From the NCBI RefSeq assembly GCF_003315245.1, contig NZ_QNRT01000002.1, positions 113,148-177,147 of the forward strand: 64,000 bases of DNA. The letters are read 5' to 3'. The position numbers and the translations under genes were made by a program. Each line of letters begins with the position of its first letter. Position 1 is the first letter of the stretch. The notes beneath the pieces were generated by a model. It saw only the letters and a list, made by a program, of their open reading frames with translations. It searched no databases and was not told the DNA's origin. The stretch is from Arenicella xantha (GTDB taxonomy: Bacteria; Pseudomonadota; Gammaproteobacteria; Arenicellales; Arenicellaceae). Positions 42,949-52,433 of the stretch are shown here, piece by piece.

Positions 42949-44202
42949 ATGAACACTAAACCAATCTATATCTTGGGCGGCTACCAGACAGATTTTTCAC
43001 GTAATTGGAGCCGCGACGGAAACACTGTTTATGATTTATTTTCATCTACCGTTAAATCCGGCTTAGCGAGCAGTGGCATCGATGCGAGCGAAGTCGAGGT
43101 TGGTCACGTTGCTAATTTTGAAGGCTCGTTGTATACCGGGCAATCGCACCTCGGCGGATTTTTTGGGCACGTAGACCCAGCAATGCAAACCATGCCAGCC
43201 TCTCGCCACGAGGCTGCCTGTGCCTCTGGGTCAATGGCGATGCTAGCCGCGATGGCTGATCTAGAGTCAGAACGTTATGGATTAGCCTGTGTGGTTGGTA
43301 TCGAAGTGATGCGTCAAAAATTTGATGATAGTCTCGATCGACTGCAGGGCGCGGCCTGGGTTGGCGAGGAGTGGCAGGACGCTAATTTCGTATGGCCTCG
43401 GGCGTTCAGCGACATGATTGATGCCTACCAGAATAGATATGGTATAAATAACAATCACCTAGCGGCCATTTCTCAGAAAAACTTTGATAATGCCAAACAC
43501 AACCCTAACGCGCAATCGAGAAATTGGAGTTTCAGTGATGAAGCCTTTAAGCCTAGCAATCAAGCTACTGACCAAGATGCAGCCCAAGCCAACCCCGTCA
43601 TTGAAGGCAATATACGACGATTAGACTGCGGGCAGGTCACCGATGGCGCAGCGACTGTGTTTCTAGCTACTCAAGAGCGAGCACAAGAGTACGCGCTAAA
43701 ACACGGCAAGAACTTGGCGGACATTCCACAAATCAAGGGCTGGGGGCATATCAACGCTCCCATGCTATTTAGTGAAAAGCTCCGTTCAGGCGCAAACTCA
43801 CCATTTCTGTTGCCACACGTGAATACCTTATTTTGTCAAACTTTGCGTCGTGCGGGCTTAGCCAGCCTTGATGACATTCACGGATTGGAATTACACGACT
43901 GTTTCAACATAACCGAATACATGATCTTAGACCATGCCGGCCTTAATCGCCCCGGTGAAATATGGCAAAGTATCGAGCAAGAGTACTTCGTTAAAGACGG
44001 AAAACTGCCAGTCAACGTCAGCGGCGGCTTAATTGGGCTTGGCCATCCGGTGGGCGCTACTGGCGTGCGGATGGCCTTAGACTGCTACAAGCAAACTACC
44101 AATCAAGCCGGCGATATGCAGATCGATGAATGCCAAACCATGATGACCTTCAACTTAGGCGGCAGCACAACCACCTGCGCAAGCTTGATTATTGGCACAT
44201 GA
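42949..44202 (+). CDS. Thiolase-family acyltransferase
   Basis: The 417-residue protein has thiolase blocks: catalytic C91 in EAACASGSMAM, LHDCFN, and GLIGLGHPVGATGVRM with the catalytic His. The second-cysteine block is NLGGSTTTCAS, with Gly-Ser-Thr instead of the usual GGG-Cys motif, which points to the SCP2/non-classical thiolase branch. The acyl-CoA substrate is unknown. It follows the dioxygenase, so the pair may process the oxidised product. Confidence 0.85.
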   Translation: MNTKPIYILGGYQTDFSRNWSRDGNTVYDLFSSTVKSGLASSGIDASEVEVGHVANFEGSLYTGQSHLGGFFGHVDPAMQTMPASRHEAACASGSMAMLAAMADLESERYGLACVVGIEVMRQKFDDSLDRLQGAAWVGEEWQDANFVWPRAFSDMIDAYQNRYGINNNHLAAISQKNFDNAKHNPNAQSRNWSFSDEAFKPSNQATDQDAAQANPVIEGNIRRLDCGQVTDGAATVFLATQERAQEYALKHGKNLADIPQIKGWGHINAPMLFSEKLRSGANSPFLLPHVNTLFCQTLRRAGLASLDDIHGLELHDCFNITEYMILDHAGLNRPGEIWQSIEQEYFVKDGKLPVNVSGGLIGLGHPVGATGVRMALDCYKQTTNQAGDMQIDECQTMMTFNLGGSTTTCASLIIGT

Positions 44203-44370
44203 GCATTAAACCTATCCGCTATTTTTGACTTGTATAGAGTTTATATTGGTTCAAAGTGTGGCAAATACACGCCAAGAGGCTAACCCAGCCGATGCGTCAT
44301 TTCTTTTGTAGAATCGGATGTATCTACCCCAAAGCTTGAAGCACCCATTAGTTTTGCTGGCTCTAGGCAG

Positions 44371-45522
44371 TTAATTGGCACAGTTCGCCCCCAACTCTAT
44401 GGGCGCGGTCGGGGCTGATTCGTCAAACACAAACGAGCAATGAAGTTTAGATACGGCTCCGTCAACCAAACCTTCTCTAAACACTGCATTGGAAATAAAT
44501 GTGTGTCCGGCAGTCGCATTGGTAGAGTTAGAGGAACGAACAGCCGCGCTCGCTGCTAAAATATCGACCCCCGTGATTCTTGATCGATTAGTGCTAGAGT
44601 TACTATAAATGCCGTAATTCGAGCCAGAAGCGCCGGTTACTTCTATGCGCAGGCCGCTGTAGAGTCCTTTGCTGGCAGAATTGCTGTAGATCCCGTATTT
44701 ATTTCCTGAACTGGAATCGATATCAATCGAAGATCCAGAAACGACCCCATCAATGCTGGAATTGAAATGGATGCCCGCCTGAATCGAAGTACAACCATCA
44801 ATTGTAATGCGATTACCGATGATGTTGGCGTTGCCAGTATTAACCAAAATGCCCGTCGCTAATGTACAGTCGCTAAGTTGAATTAAGTTGTTATGAGAAT
44901 TGAATACGCCGGAAAGAATATAAACGCCATTAACATCGTTGCCATCGCTAAGCTCGATGGTGCTGTTCGACAAACTAAAATCTGAGGAATTGGCATAGAT
45001 ACCGTAGTTACTCCCAGGCCCATCAATTTCGATTCTTACGTCGTCGATCAGTATGCCGTCATCGCTTGATAGGTAAAATCCTAGGGCATTGTTGCCGCTT
45101 GTACTGGAATGACGGATAGTTAAGCTCCGAACACCGCTATTACGGTTACCATTAAAGACCGCCGATTCATTACGGACTGTAGTTGAGACAGTGCCAAGCA
45201 ATACTGTTGCGTTTTGACCGCTGCCAGACACATCCACATATTGTTTCATGTTTATGATTGACGCAATCGGATAGACGCCAGGCGCAATCACAATTAGGTA
45301 GGGATTGCTTGCACTTGCGTCGCTAATCGAGTCCATGGCTGCCACAGGGTCAGTAAAATCACCGTTAGCCTTCGCTACAGTAACAATATTCGCCAATGGC
45401 TTTGCATCATCACCTGACATCGGAATGACTACGACTTTATTTTGTGCAAACACCGTGACTGACGCAGTCGCCAGCACCATAACCAGCGCGCAACCAAGAG
45501 TTAATTTGAATTTTCCTAGCAT
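44371..45522 (-). CDS. Secreted right-handed parallel beta-helix protein
   Basis: The 383-residue preprotein has a signal peptide (about 1-27), then about ten turns of a right-handed beta-helix. Repeats of the form NYGIYxNSS recur (about 180, 285 and 315), with Asn/Ser-rich turns and short beta strands. Such folds are polysaccharide lyases, hydrolases or adhesins; no catalytic motif is visible. The C-terminus has four cysteines. It is a single gene. Confidence 0.72.
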   Translation of the reverse strand: MLGKFKLTLGCALVMVLATASVTVFAQNKVVVIPMSGDDAKPLANIVTVAKANGDFTDPVAAMDSISDASASNPYLIVIAPGVYPIASIINMKQYVDVSGSGQNATVLLGTVSTTVRNESAVFNGNRNSGVRSLTIRHSSTSGNNALGFYLSSDDGILIDDVRIEIDGPGSNYGIYANSSDFSLSNSTIELSDGNDVNGVYILSGVFNSHNNLIQLSDCTLATGILVNTGNANIIGNRITIDGCTSIQAGIHFNSSIDGVVSGSSIDIDSSSGNKYGIYSNSASKGLYSGLRIEVTGASGSNYGIYSNSSTNRSRITGVDILAASAAVRSSNSTNATAGHTFISNAVFREGLVDGAVSKLHCSFVFDESAPTAPIELGANCAN

Positions 45523-45678
45523 TTTTGACTCATTTTGACTGGAGGGTTGATGAACCAGCTAGGCCCACATAGGTTTACGATACTCTATAAGCGCACCAGC
45601 CTATCAACAACGGGCCAAACGGCCACCTCAATAACTAAACCCCGTCAACCTTGGGGCTGCGAACAGGCTGCTAATCAA

Positions 45679-46506
45679 CTAACACTCTACTCCAGAGCCT
45701 GATGCGCTCGGAATTACCAGTACCGAGTCTTGATCAGATCGATAATGACTTGAAATAACAGGCTCACCAAATTTGGACTTCAATACTTCAATATCAACAC
45801 CATAGGTCGACTCGATAACGCCGCTCATCAACACGTCTTCAGTGCCACCTTGCGCGCTAATCTCGCCACGATTCAGGACAATAAGCTGATCGGCGAACTT
45901 AGCGGCCAAAGTTAAATTGTGCATCGACACAATGGTGATGACTCCACGCTCACATGTCTGTTGCTTCAGAGCATGTAGAACTTGCAACTCTCGATGTATA
46001 TCAAGCGCGCTAGTGGGCTCATCCAAAAGATACAGATCTGGATTGCGGATCAATGCTTGGCAGATTGCCGCTAGCTGTTGCTGACCACCGGAGAGCTGGT
46101 TGATATTTTTATGGGCAATGTTGTCTAATTGAAATTCGCTAATAAGTGCGGCCGCCGCAGCTACATCTTGATCGCTGACCGCCCAACTTAGATTACTCTT
46201 ACGAGCCAGCAGGATGGTTTCAAACACGGTTAAGTTAGCCGTATTCCCAGTCAATTGTGGCAAGTAACATACGCGACTCAACCAGTTCGCCTTGGACGTT
46301 TCCTGCAACTCGATATCATTTAGAAAAATAGCGTTAGCGCTCACTGGCAGCAGGCCCGCTAGCGCTTTAAACAGAGTACTTTTACCCGCCGCATTTGGAC
46401 CAATTAACGCAACAAAGCTACCTGGCTCAAGGCTATCAACATTAATATCTCGCAAGATATGGCGATTGCCGTAATCACAGTTCAAAGACGTTACATTAAA
46501 TGTCAT
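45679..46506 (-). CDS. Iron-siderophore/heme ABC transporter ATPase
   Basis: The 275-residue ATPase has Walker A GPNAAGKST (about 36-44), signature LSGGQQQLA and Walker B LYLLDEPTSALD. The sequence fits the FecE/HmuV group that energises iron-chelate import. The ATG at 46506 overlaps the permease stop by four bases (ATGA), so I prefer it to TTG at 46512. It is the last gene of the iron operon. Confidence 0.88.
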   Translation of the reverse strand: MTFNVTSLNCDYGNRHILRDINVDSLEPGSFVALIGPNAAGKSTLFKALAGLLPVSANAIFLNDIELQETSKANWLSRVCYLPQLTGNTANLTVFETILLARKSNLSWAVSDQDVAAAAALISEFQLDNIAHKNINQLSGGQQQLAAICQALIRNPDLYLLDEPTSALDIHRELQVLHALKQQTCERGVITIVSMHNLTLAAKFADQLIVLNRGEISAQGGTEDVLMSGVIESTYGVDIEVLKSKFGEPVISSHYRSDQDSVLVIPSASGSGVEC

Positions 46507-47549
46507 GACCAACTTCTTCTTTGTGTTTTAAGTATTAAACTGATAAAAAATGGAATGCCAATTAGCGATGTGATCATACCAATTGGATAGATCACGCCGG
46601 GCGTTGCGGCCTTACTCACCACAGAAGTTAGCGACATCAATAGCGCTCCAGCGATTATTGATAGCGGCAGAAAAAATCGCTGGTCTTCGCCCACTAACAT
46701 GCGCGCAATATGCGGGCCGACCAAACCAACGAACCCGACGGTGCCCACAAACGAAACCGCGGTTGCGGTTAATAAAGACACACCAACCAATATCTCAATA
46801 CGCAGCCGCTTAACGTTAACGCCTAAGCTACGGGCTTTTTCTTCGCCCATTCGAAGACTTGTCATGGGCCAAGCACGGACCATAAAGAGCAACATGATTG
46901 GCAGCAATACAGCACCACACACCGAAACTGAATACCAACTCGAGCGCCCAAGTGAACCCATCATCCAAAATACAATCTGGCTTAATTGAGCATCAGTGGC
47001 AGCGTATTGAACAATACTCAGCAGCGCGTTAAACGCAAACAAGAGCGCAATGCCAACCAACACCATTACTTCAGCCGAACTCTCCTTAATACGGGTAAAT
47101 ACGTACAGCAACGCAGTGGTCAAAATAGCAAACACAAAGGCCGAGACCGACGAATCGACACCATCGGAAATTCCCAATATATTGACATTAAAGACCAACG
47201 GTAATGCCGCACCAAAACTCGCGGCAGATGAAATACCCAAAGTAAATGGGTCCGCCAACGGATTATTTAGCAAGGTTTGCATCTGAGCACCGGCTGCCGC
47301 TAACATAGCGCCGATCAAAATTGCGGTAATAGCAATTGGCAAACGAATATCCCAAACGATTAAGCGAATATTGCCGGCGCTGGTTTCAGGCTCAAACACC
47401 GCACTGAATATCTGCGACCAAGACAAACCACCGGGACCAGTGTAAATGTCACTCACAAATGATAAGAACAGCAAAATCAAGCCAAGCGTGATTAGCATAA
47501 CCCGCTTTTTATTGTTCAATCGGTAAGCATTTGAAACCGCATTTATCAT
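46503..47549 (-). CDS. Iron-siderophore/heme ABC transporter permease (FecCD family)
   Basis: The 348-residue protein has about nine or ten helices and FecCD blocks: AAAGAQMQTLLNNPLADPFTLG, LVGIALLFAFNALLSIVQY, and GFVGLVGPHIARMLVG. It forms the membrane channel with the ATPase downstream. It overlaps the DUF2218 stop by four bases. Confidence 0.9.
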   Translation of the reverse strand: MINAVSNAYRLNNKKRVMLITLGLILLFLSFVSDIYTGPGGLSWSQIFSAVFEPETSAGNIRLIVWDIRLPIAITAILIGAMLAAAGAQMQTLLNNPLADPFTLGISSAASFGAALPLVFNVNILGISDGVDSSVSAFVFAILTTALLYVFTRIKESSAEVMVLVGIALLFAFNALLSIVQYAATDAQLSQIVFWMMGSLGRSSWYSVSVCGAVLLPIMLLFMVRAWPMTSLRMGEEKARSLGVNVKRLRIEILVGVSLLTATAVSFVGTVGFVGLVGPHIARMLVGEDQRFFLPLSIIAGALLMSLTSVVSKAATPGVIYPIGMITSLIGIPFFISLILKTQRRSWS

Positions 47550-47836
47550 AGCGTTTCTAGAGTCCAGTCGAGCTTGGTATCTTTAATATGCTTGAGCAAT
47601 GGAATGTGTCGATCAATGATGCTTTGCACCGCTTGCAAGGCATCATTCGAGTCCGCTTCGCAACGAAAAACTAATGCCCCATCCACCGCGCTCATGTGGC
47701 AAAGTCCCATCGGGAACTGCACTTGAGAACAGGCTTCACTTTTCTCAACCGTGACTTTACGGCTAAAGTGATGGCTTAACATATCCACGTATTTGGCAGC
47801 TCGTTCTGCCTTAACTTTCGACTTTGCTTGATACAT
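47546..47836 (-). CDS. DUF2218 family protein of the iron operon
   Basis: The 96-residue protein matches DUF2218: AKYVDMLSHHFSRKV near the N-terminus and VDGALVFRCEADSNDALQAVQSIIDRHI. The family often sits in siderophore uptake or utilisation clusters. No enzymatic motif is known; a role in iron release or in handling the ligand is plausible. Its ATG lies six bases after the binding-protein stop. Confidence 0.82.
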   Translation of the reverse strand: MYQAKSKVKAERAAKYVDMLSHHFSRKVTVEKSEACSQVQFPMGLCHMSAVDGALVFRCEADSNDALQAVQSIIDRHIPLLKHIKDTKLDWTLETL

Positions 47837-47842
47837 AATTGC

Positions 47843-48976
47843 TTACTTAGCCTCCTCTATTGACACCGAATAGGCGCCGTTTAGGTTAACTGGATTGCTG
47901 CCAGACAGCATAGATTTGAGTGTGTCTTGTGGTGCTAGATCCGCGAATAGTTCTGGGTGAAACCACTGTGCCATTTGCTCGATGGCATACAGGTTTAGCG
48001 GTGAGTTATAGAAGTGGTGCCACAGCGAATAAGCACGCTTATTTTTCACTGCATCGAGTTCGGCGAATTTTCTGGCCGCCACGAATCTTGATAGCGATTG
48101 ACGTGCATCATTGACGCTAACACCAGCTCCAGACAGCAATAAACTATCAGCATCTGAGCCTCTACTCATTGAACCAATAGCGGTGCCAATAAACACATCG
48201 AAGTTAGTGCTTAGCACATGCTCATAGCTTAATTGCCCCACTGGCCCTTTTAATAAATCACTGGCAATAGAGCGTCCACCGGCAAATTCAGCCATGTCGG
48301 CAAACATGCCCTTGCCGACGCTCAAACAACATTCTTGACTTGCATTCGCCTTGAGCTCAAATAGCACTGACGGATAGGCACTTAACGGAATTTGCGCTAC
48401 TCGTTTTTCGATAAGCGCCAAGCTATTACGGTAGCGTTCAGCAAATTCGAACGCTTTATCTGAGGCACCAAGCAAGGCACCAATAATCTCGACGCTATTC
48501 GCCGTGTGCTTAATCGGCTCTTGGCTAAAATCCACAAACACCACCGGAATATTCGCGGCCTCTAGGGTCTCCGTGATGTGCTTAGACTGAGCACTTGGGC
48601 CGTGGCCGGACAAACCAAATATTGCTAGGTCTGGGTTAAGCAGCAGTATCTTCTCAACACTGACGCTCTCGGCACTCGTTCTTCCGAAGTTCTCTATTTG
48701 ATCAATATCTGGGTAAGCCTGTCGATACGCGTTATACGTATCTGGATCGTATAGCTCAAACTCATTCATCATGCCGGCAATTCGAGTAATCGGCTGCTTG
48801 ATACCCAGCACGCTGAAAATCGAAATGAACCGCCCTTCTCCTAAGATTACTCGCGTTGCTGGCTTTTCAAGTTCGACCGTGCGGCCAGCAATGTCGACAA
48901 CTGAAATTCTTGCCAGACCCTGACTGGACGCTAACACTGTTGCAGCCGCCAAAAATAGTAATATGCTTTGTTTCAT
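47843..48976 (-). CDS. Periplasmic iron-chelate binding protein
   Basis: The 377-residue protein has a signal peptide (about 1-22) and the class III binding-protein fold: an N-lobe with VILGEGRFISIFSVLG, a long hinge helix, and YEHVLSTNFDVFIGTA. It delivers ferric siderophore or heme from the TonB receptor to the permease. It follows the receptor by 71 bp. Confidence 0.85.
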   Translation of the reverse strand: MKQSILLFLAAATVLASSQGLARISVVDIAGRTVELEKPATRVILGEGRFISIFSVLGIKQPITRIAGMMNEFELYDPDTYNAYRQAYPDIDQIENFGRTSAESVSVEKILLLNPDLAIFGLSGHGPSAQSKHITETLEAANIPVVFVDFSQEPIKHTANSVEIIGALLGASDKAFEFAERYRNSLALIEKRVAQIPLSAYPSVLFELKANASQECCLSVGKGMFADMAEFAGGRSIASDLLKGPVGQLSYEHVLSTNFDVFIGTAIGSMSRGSDADSLLLSGAGVSVNDARQSLSRFVAARKFAELDAVKNKRAYSLWHHFYNSPLNLYAIEQMAQWFHPELFADLAPQDTLKSMLSGSNPVNLNGAYSVSIEEAK

Positions 48977-49047
48977 GGATACCTCACGACAAACTCCGCC
49001 GACGTTTTCACGGCAGCGGAGTCATTTGTTAATGGAATTATTTGGGA

Positions 49048-51174
49048 TTAAAATCGGTAGGCAAGCGTTGCCTTCAAATTTCGACCAGGCTCATAGTCGA
49101 GTAGATACAGTTCGCCAAAACGCGGATGAAAACTCAAACCAGTGCGTGATGACTGCGAGGCATAAAATTCATCAAACAGGTTATCAACTCCAACTGTTAA
49201 CTCAAAACCGTCGAAATTCTCTGGCCGCCAGCGCGCCGAAATATTGTGCACAGTGAACCCATCTTTAGCGTTATCCGATGTTGCACCATCTAAATCGACG
49301 CCGCTTGCAACCGAACCGACTGCGAGCGCATCCCAATGCAACTCAAGATTAAAGGCCTCTAACCTATAATCGAGATTCAAACTAACGGTGTCGCCTTGGG
49401 TCCTATCTAATCGAGCGTTTTCCAAGTCTGCATACGGTGTGAACGCGCTCAATTCGCTTTTTGCATCGGAGAAAGTAAGCAACATCGATAGATTGTTAAC
49501 CTCATAGCTGACATAGGCTTCAAGACCTTGAATCGTCATATCACCAATATTGTCTTTCCATGTACCTTCACCAATTGACGGCGGCTGGGTCGCATAATCA
49601 TAAATATAATTATCCAGCTGGGTATCAAATACGGTTACGCCAACACCAAAACTATCGGCGCCAAACATACTGTCTTGAAACGCAATTGAAAATTCAGAAT
49701 TGACGCCAGATTCCGCTTCAATACCGGCGTTTTCAGCGTCAAATAGCCCGGCTCCGGTAAATACTTCGCCTATTTCCGGGCCTTTAAACAATTCGGTAGC
49801 ACTCAACTTGAAAATCACATTATCACTGGCCTGAAACTCACCAGCCAGCGCCAGTGTTGTGTCACTAAACGAGCGATTTATCACAGCAGAATCAATGTCA
49901 TAGCTGTTGTAGCGAATGCCAGGAATTAACGCAAATCGATTGCTCAAACTGATGCGATCTTGTAGAAATAGCGCGATATTTTTAGCGCCCTCGCCCGCCA
50001 CATCAACACCACCTGCTTGGTATGCGGCCGCATAAGACGTGTCATAGTCGATTATCTCTGCGCCATAAGTCAGTAAATGCGACTCCAATTCAGATTCGAC
50101 TAAAAGATTGGCTCCAACGTTTTCAGCGCGCCCGGAAACAAGCGCCGCAGAACTCGAAAATGCGGCATTCTGAGCCCAGCCGGTCTCGTCGCGCTTTAGT
50201 TCACTTTCGCTATTAAACACGGCCAGTTTAATGCTATGCGAATCCAAGTCGACATCGTAGTTCATCGTTAAGGTATCGCGGCTTAACTCCGTGTCCCACA
50301 ACAACGGTACGCCTAAACTGTTAGTAATTGCTAAATCTGTGGCCAACCCCATATCAGGCCGATAACTATAATCACCCTGATCCGTATAGCTCTCATAGCC
50401 AAGTTCGATGCGCTGGCTAGCGCTAATATCGAACCCAAGCTTAAGCAAAGTGTCGTCGAGTTGGCCTTCAAGACCACGTACTTGACCATCGGTACCGGGT
50501 ATGACATTGCCAGAAAAATCCAAAATTTCGCCGCCACCAACGTCATAGTTATCTCGGTCTACACTATTGTGATAAACCACCAAATCAAGAGAATCGCTTA
50601 GTTGTCCGTAGCCAGTTAATGCCACACTCGCTCCAGAGTTGTCGCTAGTGGTTAGCTGCACTCGACCGCCAAAGGCGTTGTCAAATTCCAGCAGTTGCTT
50701 GGCCGATTTAGTTTCAAACCTTACGGCACCACCTAAGCCACCATTAACCACCGAATTAGTTCCAACTTCCACGTCGACCGAACTCAAGATATCAGCGTTG
50801 ATATGCAAATTGCCCATATGGTGATACATATACGAGTTCTGATTCGCTCCATCAATGCTAATGCGAAGATCTTTATCGTCCATACTACGAATGGTAATGC
50901 GCTGATTCAATGAATGCGCCCCGCCAACATCAACACCGGGAATAGTCCGCAATAAGTCGCTAATGTGATCCGCCTGTTTAATCGTGATGGCCTCTTCATC
51001 GAGTTCTATTGAGGAAGCTCGAACCTGAGTACCCCATACCAACACTTGTTCGGCCGGTGTATTTCGACTGAGCGACGCCTCGCTATTTAATACGGTTTGC
51101 GCCTTGGCGTTTGAGGTATTAAGTGCGCCCACGCTCAAGCCGATTGGGACAATGAGCAATCTATTAAAATTCAT
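49048..51174 (-). CDS. TonB-dependent outer-membrane receptor
   Basis: The 708-residue receptor has a signal peptide (about 1-25), a TonB plug (about 60-165, DLLRTIPGVDVGGAHSLNQ and SVVNGGLGGAVRFETK) and a barrel ending in KATLAYRF. ISIDGANQNSYMYHHMGN in the plug resembles hemoglobin/heme receptors, where histidines and aromatics contact the heme, but that part is inferred. It is the first gene of the iron operon, with a Fur-like site upstream. Confidence 0.88.
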   Translation of the reverse strand: MNFNRLLIVPIGLSVGALNTSNAKAQTVLNSEASLSRNTPAEQVLVWGTQVRASSIELDEEAITIKQADHISDLLRTIPGVDVGGAHSLNQRITIRSMDDKDLRISIDGANQNSYMYHHMGNLHINADILSSVDVEVGTNSVVNGGLGGAVRFETKSAKQLLEFDNAFGGRVQLTTSDNSGASVALTGYGQLSDSLDLVVYHNSVDRDNYDVGGGEILDFSGNVIPGTDGQVRGLEGQLDDTLLKLGFDISASQRIELGYESYTDQGDYSYRPDMGLATDLAITNSLGVPLLWDTELSRDTLTMNYDVDLDSHSIKLAVFNSESELKRDETGWAQNAAFSSSAALVSGRAENVGANLLVESELESHLLTYGAEIIDYDTSYAAAYQAGGVDVAGEGAKNIALFLQDRISLSNRFALIPGIRYNSYDIDSAVINRSFSDTTLALAGEFQASDNVIFKLSATELFKGPEIGEVFTGAGLFDAENAGIEAESGVNSEFSIAFQDSMFGADSFGVGVTVFDTQLDNYIYDYATQPPSIGEGTWKDNIGDMTIQGLEAYVSYEVNNLSMLLTFSDAKSELSAFTPYADLENARLDRTQGDTVSLNLDYRLEAFNLELHWDALAVGSVASGVDLDGATSDNAKDGFTVHNISARWRPENFDGFELTVGVDNLFDEFYASQSSRTGLSFHPRFGELYLLDYEPGRNLKATLAYRF

Positions 51175-51214
51175 AACTAGTTTCCAAAAGTGATAACGAT
51201 ATGTGTTTGTTGCA

Positions 51215-51233
51215 AATGCAAATCATTCTCATT
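51215..51233. promoter_or_regulatory. Fur-box-like site between the receptor and AraC genes
   Basis: AATGCAAATCATTCTCATT is a 19-base near-palindrome (AATGCAAAT-C-ATTCTCATT, seven of nine symmetric) resembling the Fur consensus. It lies 41-59 bp upstream of the receptor ATG and 79-97 bp before the divergent regulator. Confidence 0.65.
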
Positions 51234-51311
51234 AATGGTAAGCTACATCGAATAATTGTGTTCCAGAATTTATTATTATTTTCTGACAAAGAGATATGAA
51301 TTACCGCCACC

Positions 51312-52322
51312 ATGAAACAAAATAGCTCAGCGATACTCGACAATGTTTATGCAAAGGATTTTGAAGCCCTGCAACTCTCAATTGGCGCGTCAGAGAAGGC
51401 TATCGGTCTTGAAGTGTCTAAACCCATTCTCAATGGGCAGTTTCGTTATCACGCTTTTCAGAATGGTTTATCGATGCACTCGGTCAATGCCACCGAACAG
51501 CAGGATGCCAGCAACGCGATCGAACTACCGCCAGGTCTGAGTATTAATTTTATATTCTCTGGAATCGTGGAATTTGAATTTGCGCAACAGAGCCACACCT
51601 TGCAACCGATAGATGACGAAGCTAGCTGTTCGGTAATCGTTAACTCTCGGCAGGAAGTAATGAAGCGCCGTATGAAGAAAGGCGAATATGTCGAGAAGCT
51701 CAACATATTTGTTGAGTTACCTTGGCTGGAATCTAGGTGCCAATCAAGTATTGACCGTAAAAACCTCAATTCATTATTGTCGCGAACATCAGTGCTTTCG
51801 TGGACGCCGACTAAACAGACGCAAAAGAAAGCTAAACGGTTATTGAAATTGGACCAAGCGATGAGTTTCATGCAAGTCATGCATGCTGAACAGCTAACAA
51901 TAGAAATATTAACGCAATGCTTGAATGACCTAAATAACCGTATTGAACCGCATAACGACGCCGCTACGCAGTTGCTAAATGACCACTCTCTACGTTTAAA
52001 AGCCGCGATCAATGAACACCTTGAAGTGCATAACACGGTTGGCGATGTGGCTAGCGCTCTGAATATGAGTGAACGAACATTACAAAGGAAATTCCAGCGT
52101 CACTACGGGGAATGTATTTCCTCTTATATCAAGCAGAGAAAAATGGAACACGCCAAAGTGGCTTTATTGATAAACCGTAAAACTGTCGGCGAAGCCGCTT
52201 ACATCGCGGGCTACAAACATACCCCTAATTTTATCAATGCATTTAAAAAGCTAACCGGAATGACGCCATCGGCCTTTGTCCGTTCAAACCAAGAGCAAAT
52301 AGACAAAAAACATCAAGCCTAG
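51312..52322 (+). CDS. AraC-family regulator, divergent from the iron operon
   Basis: The 336-residue protein has an N-terminal sensory domain (about 1-230) and a C-terminal AraC domain with two helix-turn-helix motifs (VGDVASALNMSERTLQRKFQ and VGEAAYIAGYKHTPNFINAF, then TPSAFVR). Its place and the siderophore operon suggest a PchR/AlcR-like activator that responds to the imported chelate. It is divergent with a shared Fur-like site. Confidence 0.85.
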   Translation: MKQNSSAILDNVYAKDFEALQLSIGASEKAIGLEVSKPILNGQFRYHAFQNGLSMHSVNATEQQDASNAIELPPGLSINFIFSGIVEFEFAQQSHTLQPIDDEASCSVIVNSRQEVMKRRMKKGEYVEKLNIFVELPWLESRCQSSIDRKNLNSLLSRTSVLSWTPTKQTQKKAKRLLKLDQAMSFMQVMHAEQLTIEILTQCLNDLNNRIEPHNDAATQLLNDHSLRLKAAINEHLEVHNTVGDVASALNMSERTLQRKFQRHYGECISSYIKQRKMEHAKVALLINRKTVGEAAYIAGYKHTPNFINAFKKLTGMTPSAFVRSNQEQIDKKHQA

Positions 52323-52433
52323 TAAAAACAACGTCTAAATGAGCTGCGCCGAACCAAGCGACGGGTACGGCCGCTCAATTCGGAGAATCTTACCCTGCCC
52401 TTTCTGGTCAAATCAGAACCGGATCAGGCCTGC

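Noticed and set aside
51458..52036. 192-codon minus frame opposite the AraC gene
   Set aside because: Antisense to a good AraC-family gene with no start signal of its own.
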